A DNA stretch of 11,874 nucleotides. Origin: Alphaproteobacteria bacterium. GTDB taxonomy: Bacteria; Pseudomonadota; Alphaproteobacteria; Rickettsiales; UBA8987. Under the pieces are notes generated by a model that was not told the DNA's origin, did no database searches, and saw only the letters and a list, made by a program, of their open reading frames with translations. The stretch is from assembly GCA_023269645.1 (NCBI GenBank), contig JAHFPR010000034.1, positions 1 to 11,874 of the forward strand. The letters are read 5' to 3'. Positions 1 to 6,316 of the stretch are shown in pieces. Position numbers and translations under genes: made by a program. The number at the start of each line of letters is the position of its first letter. Position 1 is the first letter of the stretch.

Positions 1-1762
1 ATCCGGGGCCGACTTCCTGCGCGGCCTGGAGGATAGCGTCCTTCTTGCTCCCACTGGAGGAACCCCCCTCTCCCGCGTGCGGGAGAGGGTTGGGGTGAGG
101 GCTGCCTGCAACAACAGAAGCACCCTCACCCTGCCCTCTCCCGCACACGGGAGAGGGTTCACCCACCGCAAGGGGGGAGCTAAAGGCCGAGAGCTTCCGA
201 TGCGCGTTTTCCACCATCACGATGCTTGCATCCACCATCGCGCCGATGGCAATCGCAATCCCGCCAAGCGACATGATGTTCGCGGTGATGCCCTGCGCCT
301 GCATCACGATGAACGCGGCCAGCACACCCAGCGGCAGCGTTACAATTGCCACGAAAGACGAACGCGCGTGCAGCAGGAAAATCAGGCACACCAGTGCCAC
401 CACCACGGCTTCTTCCACCAGCTTATGCGTAAGGTAGCTTACCGCGCCCTCGATAAGCGGCGCGCGGTCATACACGGGCACGATTTCAACGCCCTCCGGC
501 AATCCTGGCTTCAGGCTTTCGATTTTCGCCTTGATGGCGGTGATGACAGTGAGCGCGTTGCCGCCGGGGCGCATGATGATAATGCCTGCGGGTGCTTCGC
601 CCTCGCCGTTCAGCTCCGTCACGCCGCGCCGCAGTTCCGGCCCTTCGATAATCCGTGCGACATCCGCCAGTTTCACCGGTGTGCCTTCTTCGGATTTCAG
701 CACAATTTTTTCCAGATCGCCCACGCTCGTCACATAGCCGCGCGAGCGCACCACGAACTCGGTTTCCCCCTGCTCGATGACACGCCCGCCCGCCTCGCGG
801 CTGGAGGATTGCAACGCCTCCGCCAGACGCGAAAGCGGAATGTTATACGCGCGCAGTTTCACCGGATCGGCCAGCACCTGGTATTCCTTCACGAACCCGC
901 CGACGCTGGCCACCTCCGAAACGCCCGGCACGGTCGCCAGCTCGAAGCGCAGAAACCAATCCTGCAACGCGCGGAGCTGTGCCAGATCAAGACATTTTCC
1001 GCTGGAAATAACCCCCTCTCCCGCGTGCGGGAGAGGGTTGGGGTGAGGGCTATCGCTCCGGAATCTCTGGCCAGTGCCCTCACCCCCCGCCTGCGCGGGG
1101 GCAGGCTCTGCTCCTCTCCCGTACACGGGAGAGGGTTCACCCACCCTTTTATCCACCGCACAGCGGGAAACCAGCGCATACTGATACACCCAGCCCACGC
1201 CCGTCGCATCCGGGCCAATCTGCGTGTTCGCGCCCGCCGGAAGTCCGGACTGAATCCTGGAGAGTGCCTCCAGCACCCGCGAGCGCGCCCAGTATACATC
1301 CGTTCCGTCCTGAAAAATTACATAGACGAACGACGCGCCGAACATCGAAAACCCGCGCACCACCTTCGCGCGCGGCAACCCCAGCATGGCCGAGGAAAGC
1401 GGATACGTCACCGTATCCTCGATAAGCTGGGGCGATTGTCCCTCATAATCCGTGCGGATAATCACCTGCGTATCGGATAAATCCGGAATGGCATCCAGCG
1501 GCGTGTGCCCAATGGCAAGTATCCCTCCTGCCAGAATCAGCACTGCAAACACGGAAACCAGCAGCGGATTCCCCGCCGACCATCCAATAACCCGCGCGAT
1601 GAAGGTTTGCGTTGGATCGTGCACTAACCCCGAAATACCCCCCTCTCCCGCACGCGGGAGAGGGTCGGGGTGAGGGCTGCCCGCAACAGAAGTGCCCTCA
1701 CCCTGCCCTCTCCCGCACACGGGAGAGGGTTCACCAGAGTAGGAATTTTTATTCTCGATCAC
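1..1762 (-). CDS. cusA: CusA/CzcA-family RND heavy-metal efflux pump, partial, with three in-frame repeat inserts
   Basis: This is the inner-membrane proton-driven pump of a tripartite metal exporter, most like the Cu/Ag type. I translated the minus strand by hand: about 587 codons stay open and the C-terminal part lies beyond the left edge. Family signatures appear in order: IARVIGWSAGNPLLV (first membrane helix), DAIPDLSDTQVIIRTDY, GPDATGVGWVYQYALV, DLAQLRALQDWF, VPGVSEVASVGGFVKEYQV, REAGGRVIEQGE, ELNGEGEAPAGIIIMR, ITANIMSLGGIAIAIGAMVDASIVMVENAHRKL. Three copies of one palindromic repeat are read in frame at roughly residues 10-42, 207-250 and 533-567, each giving a peptide of the form GEPSPVxGRG...SPHPxPLPxAGEG. 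The GTG start at 1762 overlaps the cusB stop as GTGA, with GGGAGGCGGGG upstream. A GTG at 1624, after the first repeat, is an alternative start that would leave that copy untranslated. The metal-binding Met residues of the family would lie beyond the window. Confidence 0.9.
   Translation of the reverse strand, partial: MIENKNSYSGEPSPVCGRGQGEGTSVAGSPHPDPLPRAGEGGISGLVHDPTQTFIARVIGWSAGNPLLVSVFAVLILAGGILAIGHTPLDAIPDLSDTQVIIRTDYEGQSPQLIEDTVTYPLSSAMLGLPRAKVVRGFSMFGASFVYVIFQDGTDVYWARSRVLEALSRIQSGLPAGANTQIGPDATGVGWVYQYALVSRCAVDKRVGEPSPVYGRGAEPAPAQAGGEGTGQRFRSDSPHPNPLPHAGEGVISSGKCLDLAQLRALQDWFLRFELATVPGVSEVASVGGFVKEYQVLADPVKLRAYNIPLSRLAEALQSSSREAGGRVIEQGETEFVVRSRGYVTSVGDLEKIVLKSEEGTPVKLADVARIIEGPELRRGVTELNGEGEAPAGIIIMRPGGNALTVITAIKAKIESLKPGLPEGVEIVPVYDRAPLIEGAVSYLTHKLVEEAVVVALVCLIFLLHARSSFVAIVTLPLGVLAAFIVMQAQGITANIMSLGGIAIAIGAMVDASIVMVENAHRKLSAFSSPLAVGEPSPVCGRGQGEGASVVAGSPHPNPLPHAGEGGSSSGSKKDAILQAAQEVGPG
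61..166 (-). repeat. Palindromic double-hairpin repeat, copy A, inside cusA
   Basis: Two hairpins flank a short spacer. The first is a perfect 11-base stem at 66-76/79-89 (CCCTCTCCCGC). The second is a perfect 10-base stem at 134-143/148-157 with a CACA loop. Between them GGGTGAGGG near 94-102 pairs with CCCTCACCC at 123-131, so the whole unit can fold as a cruciform. On the minus strand it is read in the cusA frame between VENAHRKL and GSKKDAILQAAQEVGP, adding about 35 residues ending SPHPNPLPHAGEGG. In related pumps this position is a cytoplasmic loop of variable length. Confidence 0.9.
1010..1143 (-). repeat. Palindromic double-hairpin repeat, copy B (longer variant), inside cusA
   Basis: It has the same architecture as the copy at 61-166: the first hairpin is at 1014-1024/1027-1037 and the second at 1113-1121/1126-1134. 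An extra GC-rich segment near 1083-1112 (CCCCGCCTGCGCGGGG core) makes this copy longer. It is read in frame on the minus strand between WVYQYALVSR and SGKCLDLAQLRALQDWF. E. coli CusA has VDRSGKHDLA at this place, so the insert sits exactly in a periplasmic loop and native sequence resumes without a frameshift. Confidence 0.9.
1636..1735 (-). repeat. Palindromic double-hairpin repeat, copy C, at the cusB-cusA junction
   Basis: The first hairpin is a perfect 11-base stem at 1641-1651/1654-1664. The second is a 10-base stem at 1706-1715/1720-1729. The GGGTGAGGGC and GCCCTCACCC inner arms are also present. Orientation and frame match the other two copies; read from the GTG at 1762 it encodes SGEPSPVCGRGQGEG...SPHPDPLPRAGEGG. 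If the pump instead starts at the GTG at 1624, this copy is a structured intercistronic spacer. Confidence 0.88.
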
Positions 1763-2922
1763 TTCCCGCCTCCCAGTTTCTCCAGCCCTTCGCGCAGGTT
1801 CGATTCGGAATCAAGCAGAAACTGGCCGTTCGCAACCACTTCCTCGCCCTCTTTCAGGCCGGAGAGGATTTCCGTTCTGCCGCCGCTCGAAATCCCCACA
1901 CGCACCTCCCGCGCCTGGAATTTTCCCTCCCCAAGTGCCACAATCAGATGATCTCCCCCGGCGGAACGCAGCACCGCCGCGCTCGGCACAGCCAGCCGCT
2001 CGGAGGCCTCCACGGAAAACTCCACAGACGCATACCCGCCGGGCTTCAGCTTTTCCCCCGGATTCTCCACCACCAGCCGCGCGATGCCGGTGCGTGTTTC
2101 CTCCGCGATGGTGGGATGGATATGCTCGATTTTGGCCATGTAGGCCGTCGTCTCGCCACCCATCATGACCCTGGCGTTATCGCCATCATGCACCCGCGCG
2201 AGGTCGTTTTCGGAAAGCGCGGCATCCACCCACACGGTAGACAAATCCTGGATATGGCCGATTTCATCCCCCGCTTTCAGCAAATGCCCGTTACGGATTT
2301 CAATTTTCGTCAATATTCCGTCGGCAGGCGCATAGAATGGCACGTGCTCGAAGGCACTGCCGTTTTTGGCGATCGCCGCTATCACCCTGTCCTCCACGCC
2401 CATCAGCCGGAGCTTGCGTGCTGCGCCCTCCGCCTGCTTCGCGCCGTCGCGCAATGCGAGCAGGTAATCGCTCTGGAGACGCTGCAATTCCGGGCTGGCA
2501 AGCGTATAGAACAGATCGCCCTTTTTCAGATGGTCGCCTTCCGCGCTGAACTTCAGATCCTCCACGCGGCCTTCCACCTGGGCAGCCATATCCCGGCGCA
2601 GTCGCTCATTGGCGAGGATCGTCCCCGTCGCGCGGATCGCTCCGCCGAACGCGCTTTTCGCCGCTTTCTCCGTGCGCACCCCCGTTTTCTGGAGGGTTTC
2701 CGCCGGGATGGAAATCAACGGACTGGCACTATGGTCATGCCCTGCCCCGCTGCCTTCCAGCGGCACTAAATCCATCCCGCAGATCGGGCATTTCCCAGGA
2801 TGATCCCTGATAATCTGCGGATGCATCGGGCAGGTATATTTCACCACAGCCGCTTCTTCGGCATAAACGGAAACCGGGATGCTGATGGCTATCAGCATCG
2901 CCGCAAACATTATTCTGAACAT
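1759..2922 (-). CDS. cusB: CusB/HlyD-type periplasmic membrane fusion protein with N-terminal heavy-metal-binding domain
   Basis: This is the periplasmic adaptor that links the RND pump to an outer-membrane channel and hands metal to the pump. The 387-residue product starts with a signal sequence (residues 1 to about 21, ending VSVYA-EE). A heavy-metal-binding zinc-ribbon-like segment follows at about 28-55, with CPMHP and KCPICGMDLVPL. The rest is HlyD/CusB-like: a barrel-sandwich hybrid around ATGTILANERLRRDMAAQVEGRVEDL, a helical hairpin near 140-185 (LASPELQRLQSDYLLALRDG), then beta-barrel and membrane-proximal domains (WVDAALSENDLARV, PGGYASVEFSVEASERLAVP, VANGQFLLDSESNL). A GAGAGG Shine-Dalgarno lies five bases before the ATG. 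It follows the small metal-rich gene by 78 bases and overlaps the pump start by four bases, indicating one operon. The metal is inferred as Cu/Ag from family resemblance, not shown. Confidence 0.93.
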   Translation of the reverse strand: MFRIMFAAMLIAISIPVSVYAEEAAVVKYTCPMHPQIIRDHPGKCPICGMDLVPLEGSGAGHDHSASPLISIPAETLQKTGVRTEKAAKSAFGGAIRATGTILANERLRRDMAAQVEGRVEDLKFSAEGDHLKKGDLFYTLASPELQRLQSDYLLALRDGAKQAEGAARKLRLMGVEDRVIAAIAKNGSAFEHVPFYAPADGILTKIEIRNGHLLKAGDEIGHIQDLSTVWVDAALSENDLARVHDGDNARVMMGGETTAYMAKIEHIHPTIAEETRTGIARLVVENPGEKLKPGGYASVEFSVEASERLAVPSAAVLRSAGGDHLIVALGEGKFQAREVRVGISSGGRTEILSGLKEGEEVVANGQFLLDSESNLREGLEKLGGGK

Positions 2923-3000
2923 GGAAACCTCTCATAATACGTGTCAACCTGCCGCAGCAACGGCTACAGCGCAAAATACAGACGCAGGCGCAGCGCGCCC

Positions 3001-3360
3001 TTACGAGAGGGATTTTGGAGGTCGGTCTTGCATCAGGAAGAAGTAGGACACCAGCACATTATCCGGAGCAAGGGCATACCCCGTGCGGCTGGCGAAGAAA
3101 ATCGGCGTTATTTTGATGCCTGGAAGCAACGCACCGCCGCCGCTCATGGAACATTGGCCGACACAACCCATATCACTGCAGCCGTTTTTTCCGTGGTTAT
3201 GCTTGTCGCAGCACGGGCACGGGTGCGCCATCCTTTTATCGTGGCCTTTATCGTGCATCCCGGCCATCATCGGGCAATGCGCCTTGGCCGGAACGGGCAA
3301 ACCCGCCAACATAACGCTTAACGCGAGCACAACCACCGCGATGTATCTAAACCGCATCAT
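3001..3360 (-). CDS. Small exported Cys/His/Met-rich protein, probable metal binder, first gene of the efflux operon
   Basis: The 119-residue product has an N-terminal signal sequence (MMRFRYIAVVVLALSVML..., probable cleavage after AKA at residue 27). A metal-ligand-rich stretch follows at residues 28-72, with seven Cys (29, 48, 50, 51, 61, 66, 70), six His and several Met, including HCPMM, HPCPCCDKHNH and GCSDMGCVGQC. The tail (GIKITPIFFASRTGYAL...) has no family I recognise. Its position directly upstream of cusB suggests a periplasmic metal sequestering or delivery protein, in the place that cusF or cusC holds in other operons, but it has no visible homology to either. The frame stays open further upstream to 3843, but only antisense to fabI. 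I chose the ATG at 3360 because it begins a clean signal peptide and sits six bases after a consensus -10 box. Confidence 0.8.
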   Translation of the reverse strand: MMRFRYIAVVVLALSVMLAGLPVPAKAHCPMMAGMHDKGHDKRMAHPCPCCDKHNHGKNGCSDMGCVGQCSMSGGGALLPGIKITPIFFASRTGYALAPDNVLVSYFFLMQDRPPKSLS

Positions 3361-3366
3361 GCATTG

Positions 3367-3394
3367 ATTATACCAGAATACGCCTGATACACAA
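3367..3394 (-). promoter_or_regulatory. Promoter of the metal-efflux operon, near-leaderless
   Basis: On the minus strand a perfect TATAAT -10 box (3367-3372) follows TTGTGT (3389-3394) with a 16-base spacer. The -10 box ends only six bases before the ATG at 3360, so transcription should begin at or next to the start codon. No Shine-Dalgarno is present, which fits a leaderless message. Confidence 0.6.
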
Positions 3395-3460
3395 TGAGTT
3401 TTGCTGTTCAGCTTTATTTCCGCGCTGTTACGGTGTAAGGATGGTAGCAAGGAGAAACAA

Positions 3461-4231
3461 ATGCAATTCATCGGGCTGGAGAGCAAAAAGGGGCTGGTAG
3501 TGGGCATCGCCAACGATAAAAGCATCGCGTTTGGCTGCGCGCGGATGTTCCATAAAGCGGGCGCGGAACTGGCGATCACGTACCTCAACGCCAAGGCCGC
3601 GCCATATGTCCGTCCGCTGGCGGAATCCCTGCAATCCCCGCTCATTCTTCCGTGCGATGTCACAAAGCCCGGCGAGCTGGAAGCAGTGTTTGAGACCATA
3701 CGGCAACGCTGGGGAACGCTGGATTTCCTGCTGCATTCCATCGCTTTCGCTCCGAAGGATGACCTGCATGGCCGCGTGGCGGATTGCTCCCGCGAGGGCT
3801 TCGGGCTGGCGATGGATGTTTCCTGCCACTCCTTCATCCGCATGGCGAAGCTGGCCGAACCACTGATGCAGAACGGCGGTAGCCTGCTTACCGTCAGCTA
3901 TCTGGGCGGGGAAAAGGTGGTCGCGCATTATAATATGATGGGGCCGGTGAAGGCCGCGCTGGAATCCGTGACGCGCTATCTGGCGGCGGAACTGGGGGAA
4001 AAGGGCATCCGCGTGAATGCCATCTCGCCGGGGCCGATCGCCACGCGCGCGGCTTCCGGTATCGCGCAGTTCGATGAGTTGCTGGCCTTAAGCCGCAGCA
4101 AATCGCCGCTGCATCATCTGGTGGATGTTGACGATGTGGGGTACATGGCCGCGTTCCTGGCCAGCGATGCCGCGAAAAACATCACCGGCGGCGTACATTA
4201 CGTGGATTGCGGCTACGAGGCGGTGGGTTAA
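3461..4231 (+). CDS. fabI: FabI-type enoyl-[acyl-carrier-protein] reductase (NADH)
   Basis: This enzyme reduces enoyl-ACP to acyl-ACP in the last step of each type II fatty-acid elongation cycle in the cytoplasm. The 256-residue product is a short-chain dehydrogenase/reductase of normal FabI length. The nucleotide-binding motif is GIANDKSIAFG at residues 15-25. The active-site pattern is Tyr147 (VSYLGG) and Tyr157-x6-Lys164 (HYNMMGPVK), matching Tyr146/Tyr156/Lys163 of E. coli FabI. RVNAISPGPIATRAASGI follows at about 184-201. The ATG at 3461 is preceded by AAGGAG with a six-base gap, so it is preferred over an upstream TTG at 3401 in the same frame. Ala95 stands where E. coli FabI has Gly93, in HSIAFAP. 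The gene diverges from the efflux operon and its stop overlaps the 3' end of the convergent gene by four bases. Confidence 0.93.
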   Translation: MQFIGLESKKGLVVGIANDKSIAFGCARMFHKAGAELAITYLNAKAAPYVRPLAESLQSPLILPCDVTKPGELEAVFETIRQRWGTLDFLLHSIAFAPKDDLHGRVADCSREGFGLAMDVSCHSFIRMAKLAEPLMQNGGSLLTVSYLGGEKVVAHYNMMGPVKAALESVTRYLAAELGEKGIRVNAISPGPIATRAASGIAQFDELLALSRSKSPLHHLVDVDDVGYMAAFLASDAAKNITGGVHYVDCGYEAVG

Positions 4232-4527
4232 TTCGTGCCACGTGTGCGGCCTGTGCTGCGCTGCCTGTAGCCGGGTTCAACGTCGCTCAGCCTTTCTTCC
4301 CGCACCAGCCCTATTTCCCGCGAAACGGACGCGCGCACCAGCAATTCCGCATAATCGGCGAGCTTGCGAATTTCATCCAGCACCGGTAATTCGGGATGCT
4401 CCGCCGCGACCTGACGCTCCTGCCTTCCGTGCGGGCCGATAAAAAGATGCTCCGGATCCCCTGCCAGCTGTGCCAGAAAAGGGTTATCTCCAAGCAACCG
4501 CGCTCTTTCTTCCGCTGGCATATCCAT
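4228..4527 (-). CDS. Hypothetical protein of 99 residues with a KLADYAE motif
   Basis: I do not recognise a family. The product is soluble and charged, with no signal sequence or membrane segment. It starts MDMPAEERARLLGDNPFLAQLAGDPEHL and contains DEIRKLADYAELLVRASVS at about residues 51-69, predicted helical. A strong GGAAGGAG lies just upstream of the ATG, which supports a real gene. The start is 17 bases downstream of the stop of the preceding minus-strand gene, so the two are probably co-transcribed. The KLADYAE segment resembles KFADYAE in that neighbour. The 3' end overlaps the fabI stop codon by four bases on the opposite strand. Confidence 0.65.
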   Translation of the reverse strand: MDMPAEERARLLGDNPFLAQLAGDPEHLFIGPHGRQERQVAAEHPELPVLDEIRKLADYAELLVRASVSREIGLVREERLSDVEPGYRQRSTGRTRGTN

Positions 4528-4544
4528 AATCCACTCCTTCCTTT

Positions 4545-4859
4545 TTATTTTGTATCAGATATTTTCTGCACCTGGCGCGTCACCGAAATAATGGACGCGA
4601 ACAACTTGCGGATTTCCGCTTCAAAAACGCGTATATCCTGGGCATTCGGCTCGCGCCCGGACTCCACAATATCAAGGAACGTATCCGAAAGAAGATCCAC
4701 CATCTGCGCGGTCTGCTCGATCACCGGCACAGCCAGTTGAAGCTGCAACTCCTTATTTTCATTGCTTGCCTCGATGGTATTCACGATCGCTTCCGCGTAA
4801 TCCGCGAACTTCACGATATGATCGTGGTATTGTTTCTTTTCTTCCATGGTCAGCCGCAT
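4545..4859 (-). CDS. Hypothetical helical protein of 104 residues with a KFADYAE motif
   Basis: I do not recognise a family. The product appears almost wholly alpha-helical and soluble (for example MEEKKQYHDHIVKFADYAEAIVNTIEASNENKEL, QTAQMVDLLSDTFLDIVE and FEAEIRKLFASIISVTRQVQKIS), suggesting a helical bundle or coiled-coil partner protein. I favour the ATG at 4859 because GAGGTG lies a few bases upstream. An in-frame ATG at 4886 would add nine residues and lacks a good ribosome site. A CtrA-type box lies about 70 bases upstream of the chosen start, and the 99-residue gene follows 17 bases downstream. The two small genes are therefore likely one CtrA-linked operon, but their function is unknown. 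Confidence 0.7.
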   Translation of the reverse strand: MRLTMEEKKQYHDHIVKFADYAEAIVNTIEASNENKELQLQLAVPVIEQTAQMVDLLSDTFLDIVESGREPNAQDIRVFEAEIRKLFASIISVTRQVQKISDTK

Positions 4860-4911
4860 TTTCACCTCGCTTGGGGAATTGTACATCGCCTGTTATTCCC
4901 ATTCTAGTTTT

Positions 4912-4943
4912 ACTTTACCACAGACAGGTTAAAGAAGTGTTAA
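4912..4943 (-). promoter_or_regulatory. CtrA-type box and likely promoter of the two-gene small-protein operon
   Basis: TTAA-AGAAGTG-TTAA at 4929-4943 is a perfect TTAA-N7-TTAA, the full binding site of the alphaproteobacterial cell-cycle regulator CtrA. On the minus strand a -10-like TAAAGT lies at 4912-4917, 11 bases downstream of the box, so the box overlaps the -35 position as in CtrA-activated promoters. A second -10-like TAGAAT lies at 4901-4906. Binding is inferred from sequence only. Confidence 0.6.
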
Positions 4944-4954
4944 GGAAAACATTT

Positions 4955-6295
4955 TTATCTTGCAAAACGTGCACGAGGCTGTTTTTCTTCGATTTCCCGC
5001 AGCGTTATTCCTGATGCGCTGGGGATTTCCCGTGCATCAAGGTGTCTTTCTTCGGCGGCTCTAAGGGCTTGAGCGGCCATTGCATCCGCCCCTATCTGGA
5101 TAGTATCCACCGCCCCCGGAACAATGTTCTCCGCCTGCGGAAGCTCCCTTCCGCTTTCTCCGCGCCAGGAAATCCCGACTGCGGAGGAGAGTTCCGTGCA
5201 CGCCAGCACGTGAAGCGTATCCTGTCCATGTTCTGCCCTGTTCCGCTCCATTTCCTGCAGCAACCTTCCCCGCGCGCGCGAATGGTTTCCGGGAATGATG
5301 TCTTCCCATATCGCCGCAGAAATCTGGTGCTGGCTTTCTTCGGACGGCGCGTTAAAATTCCTTTCCAGGCCAAGCTCCGCAGCCGCCTTTGGAAAGGATT
5401 GCATGGCGATGGTCGCCTCCGTGCCCATAACAATGACTGGCCTGTCCTCCGGCAACATCCTGACCGCCTCATGCACCATATTGATGATGGGTGTTTTATA
5501 AGCGATAGGCTGCCCGCCATCATCATGAAAAAGATGCGGCATGATCTCCGGCCCGTTGATGGTCACGCACATCCAGCCCATGCTATCGAAATGGAGGCTG
5601 TCGCCCTTGCGTGCCTCCTCGCGCAATTCCGGGATAGGATTGGCCGCCTGCTTCAGTTCAGGATTCTGTTGCGCAAGGTAATATTCCACCGGATTGGCGA
5701 TACCGGGGCGCGATTCCAGCAGCACGGTGATATTCGGATAGCGTTCCGCCAGATAGACCAGCGCGTCATTGCCCGCCTCCGGCCCCTGCCCGCCGAAAAT
5801 GATCACGGAGCCGTGCGCGTGGCGCGCCGGATTAGCGGCATAGTGCGTCGCTTCAAAATCCAGCCTCCCCTGCGCTTCAATATTCTCAGGAATCTGCGCC
5901 CTTCTTGGTTCTCCATGCTTATTCCGGATATGTTCAAGAATGAAATCCGCATATGCATCCACCAGCCCGTCCACTTCCGTATCCCGGCCAATTCCCGCTA
6001 TCATTTCCGGTGTGAATTTTGGGAGGCCGGATTCGGCCACAGGCAGGCGGTTCGGGGAATGCTCCGTTACCTCCACTTCCGGAAACACAGCGAAATGCGC
6101 GCCCATTTTATTCACGGCGCGCGTTCCCTCATAAATATCGAACGCATCATCCCGGTCGGGAAAATCCCTGCCGCCATACACCGTAACCCGTGGGTATTGC
6201 TGGCAGGTGAGTGCCGCCACATCCTCAATGATTCTGGCATGGATTGCAGCTCCGATCCGGAGGTCTTTCGTAACGATTGCAGCGTGCAGTGGCAT
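4955..6295 (-). CDS. Aspartate/glutamate racemase superfamily protein with two racemase-like halves
   Basis: Members of this superfamily invert amino acids or related acids using two cysteines. In this 446-residue protein the C-terminal part has the family pattern: FGGQGPEAGNDALVYL at about 167-182 (compare GGMGPEAT), MCVTINGPE with Cys243 at the first catalytic position, VIVMGTEATIA at 287-297, and LACTELSSAVG with Cys366 at the second position. The N-terminal 160 residues look like the first half of another racemase domain (RIIEDVAALTCQQYPRVTVYGGRDFPDR, then NKMGAHFAVFPEVE) but lack the first catalytic Cys motif. A typical aspartate racemase is about 230-250 residues, so this is unusually long. 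AAAGGA precedes the ATG at 6295. A CtrA-box promoter lies directly upstream. The substrate cannot be told; D-amino-acid supply for the cell wall is only one possibility. Confidence 0.75.
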   Translation of the reverse strand: MPLHAAIVTKDLRIGAAIHARIIEDVAALTCQQYPRVTVYGGRDFPDRDDAFDIYEGTRAVNKMGAHFAVFPEVEVTEHSPNRLPVAESGLPKFTPEMIAGIGRDTEVDGLVDAYADFILEHIRNKHGEPRRAQIPENIEAQGRLDFEATHYAANPARHAHGSVIIFGGQGPEAGNDALVYLAERYPNITVLLESRPGIANPVEYYLAQQNPELKQAANPIPELREEARKGDSLHFDSMGWMCVTINGPEIMPHLFHDDGGQPIAYKTPIINMVHEAVRMLPEDRPVIVMGTEATIAMQSFPKAAAELGLERNFNAPSEESQHQISAAIWEDIIPGNHSRARGRLLQEMERNRAEHGQDTLHVLACTELSSAVGISWRGESGRELPQAENIVPGAVDTIQIGADAMAAQALRAAEERHLDAREIPSASGITLREIEEKQPRARFAR

Positions 6296-6316
6296 GACAT
6301 TCCTTTATCACTGCAT

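Noticed and set aside
77..1480. Plus-strand open frame of 467 codons
   Set aside because: It lies antisense to the cusA frame, which matches the family throughout; its translation is Arg/His/Ala-rich and resembles nothing.
61..1735. CRISPR-like array from the repeated CCCTCTCCCG units
   Set aside because: The copies are palindromic, hundreds of bases apart and inside coding sequence; no regular spacer pattern exists.
1612..2769. Plus-strand open frame of 385 codons
   Set aside because: It is antisense to cusB, which has clear domains and a good ribosome site; the frame is a by-product of GC-rich codon usage.
2942..2947. Perfect TTGACA (minus strand) just upstream of cusB as a -35 box
   Set aside because: The matching -10 position falls at the cusB start codon with no -10-like sequence there, so it is probably chance.
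3361..3843. In-frame upstream extension of the small Cys/His-rich gene
   Set aside because: It is antisense to fabI and upstream of a consensus promoter; a signal peptide starts at 3360.
4259..4420. Possible intrinsic terminator after fabI
   Set aside because: I see no GC stem followed by a T run; the region is coding for the convergent 99-residue gene.
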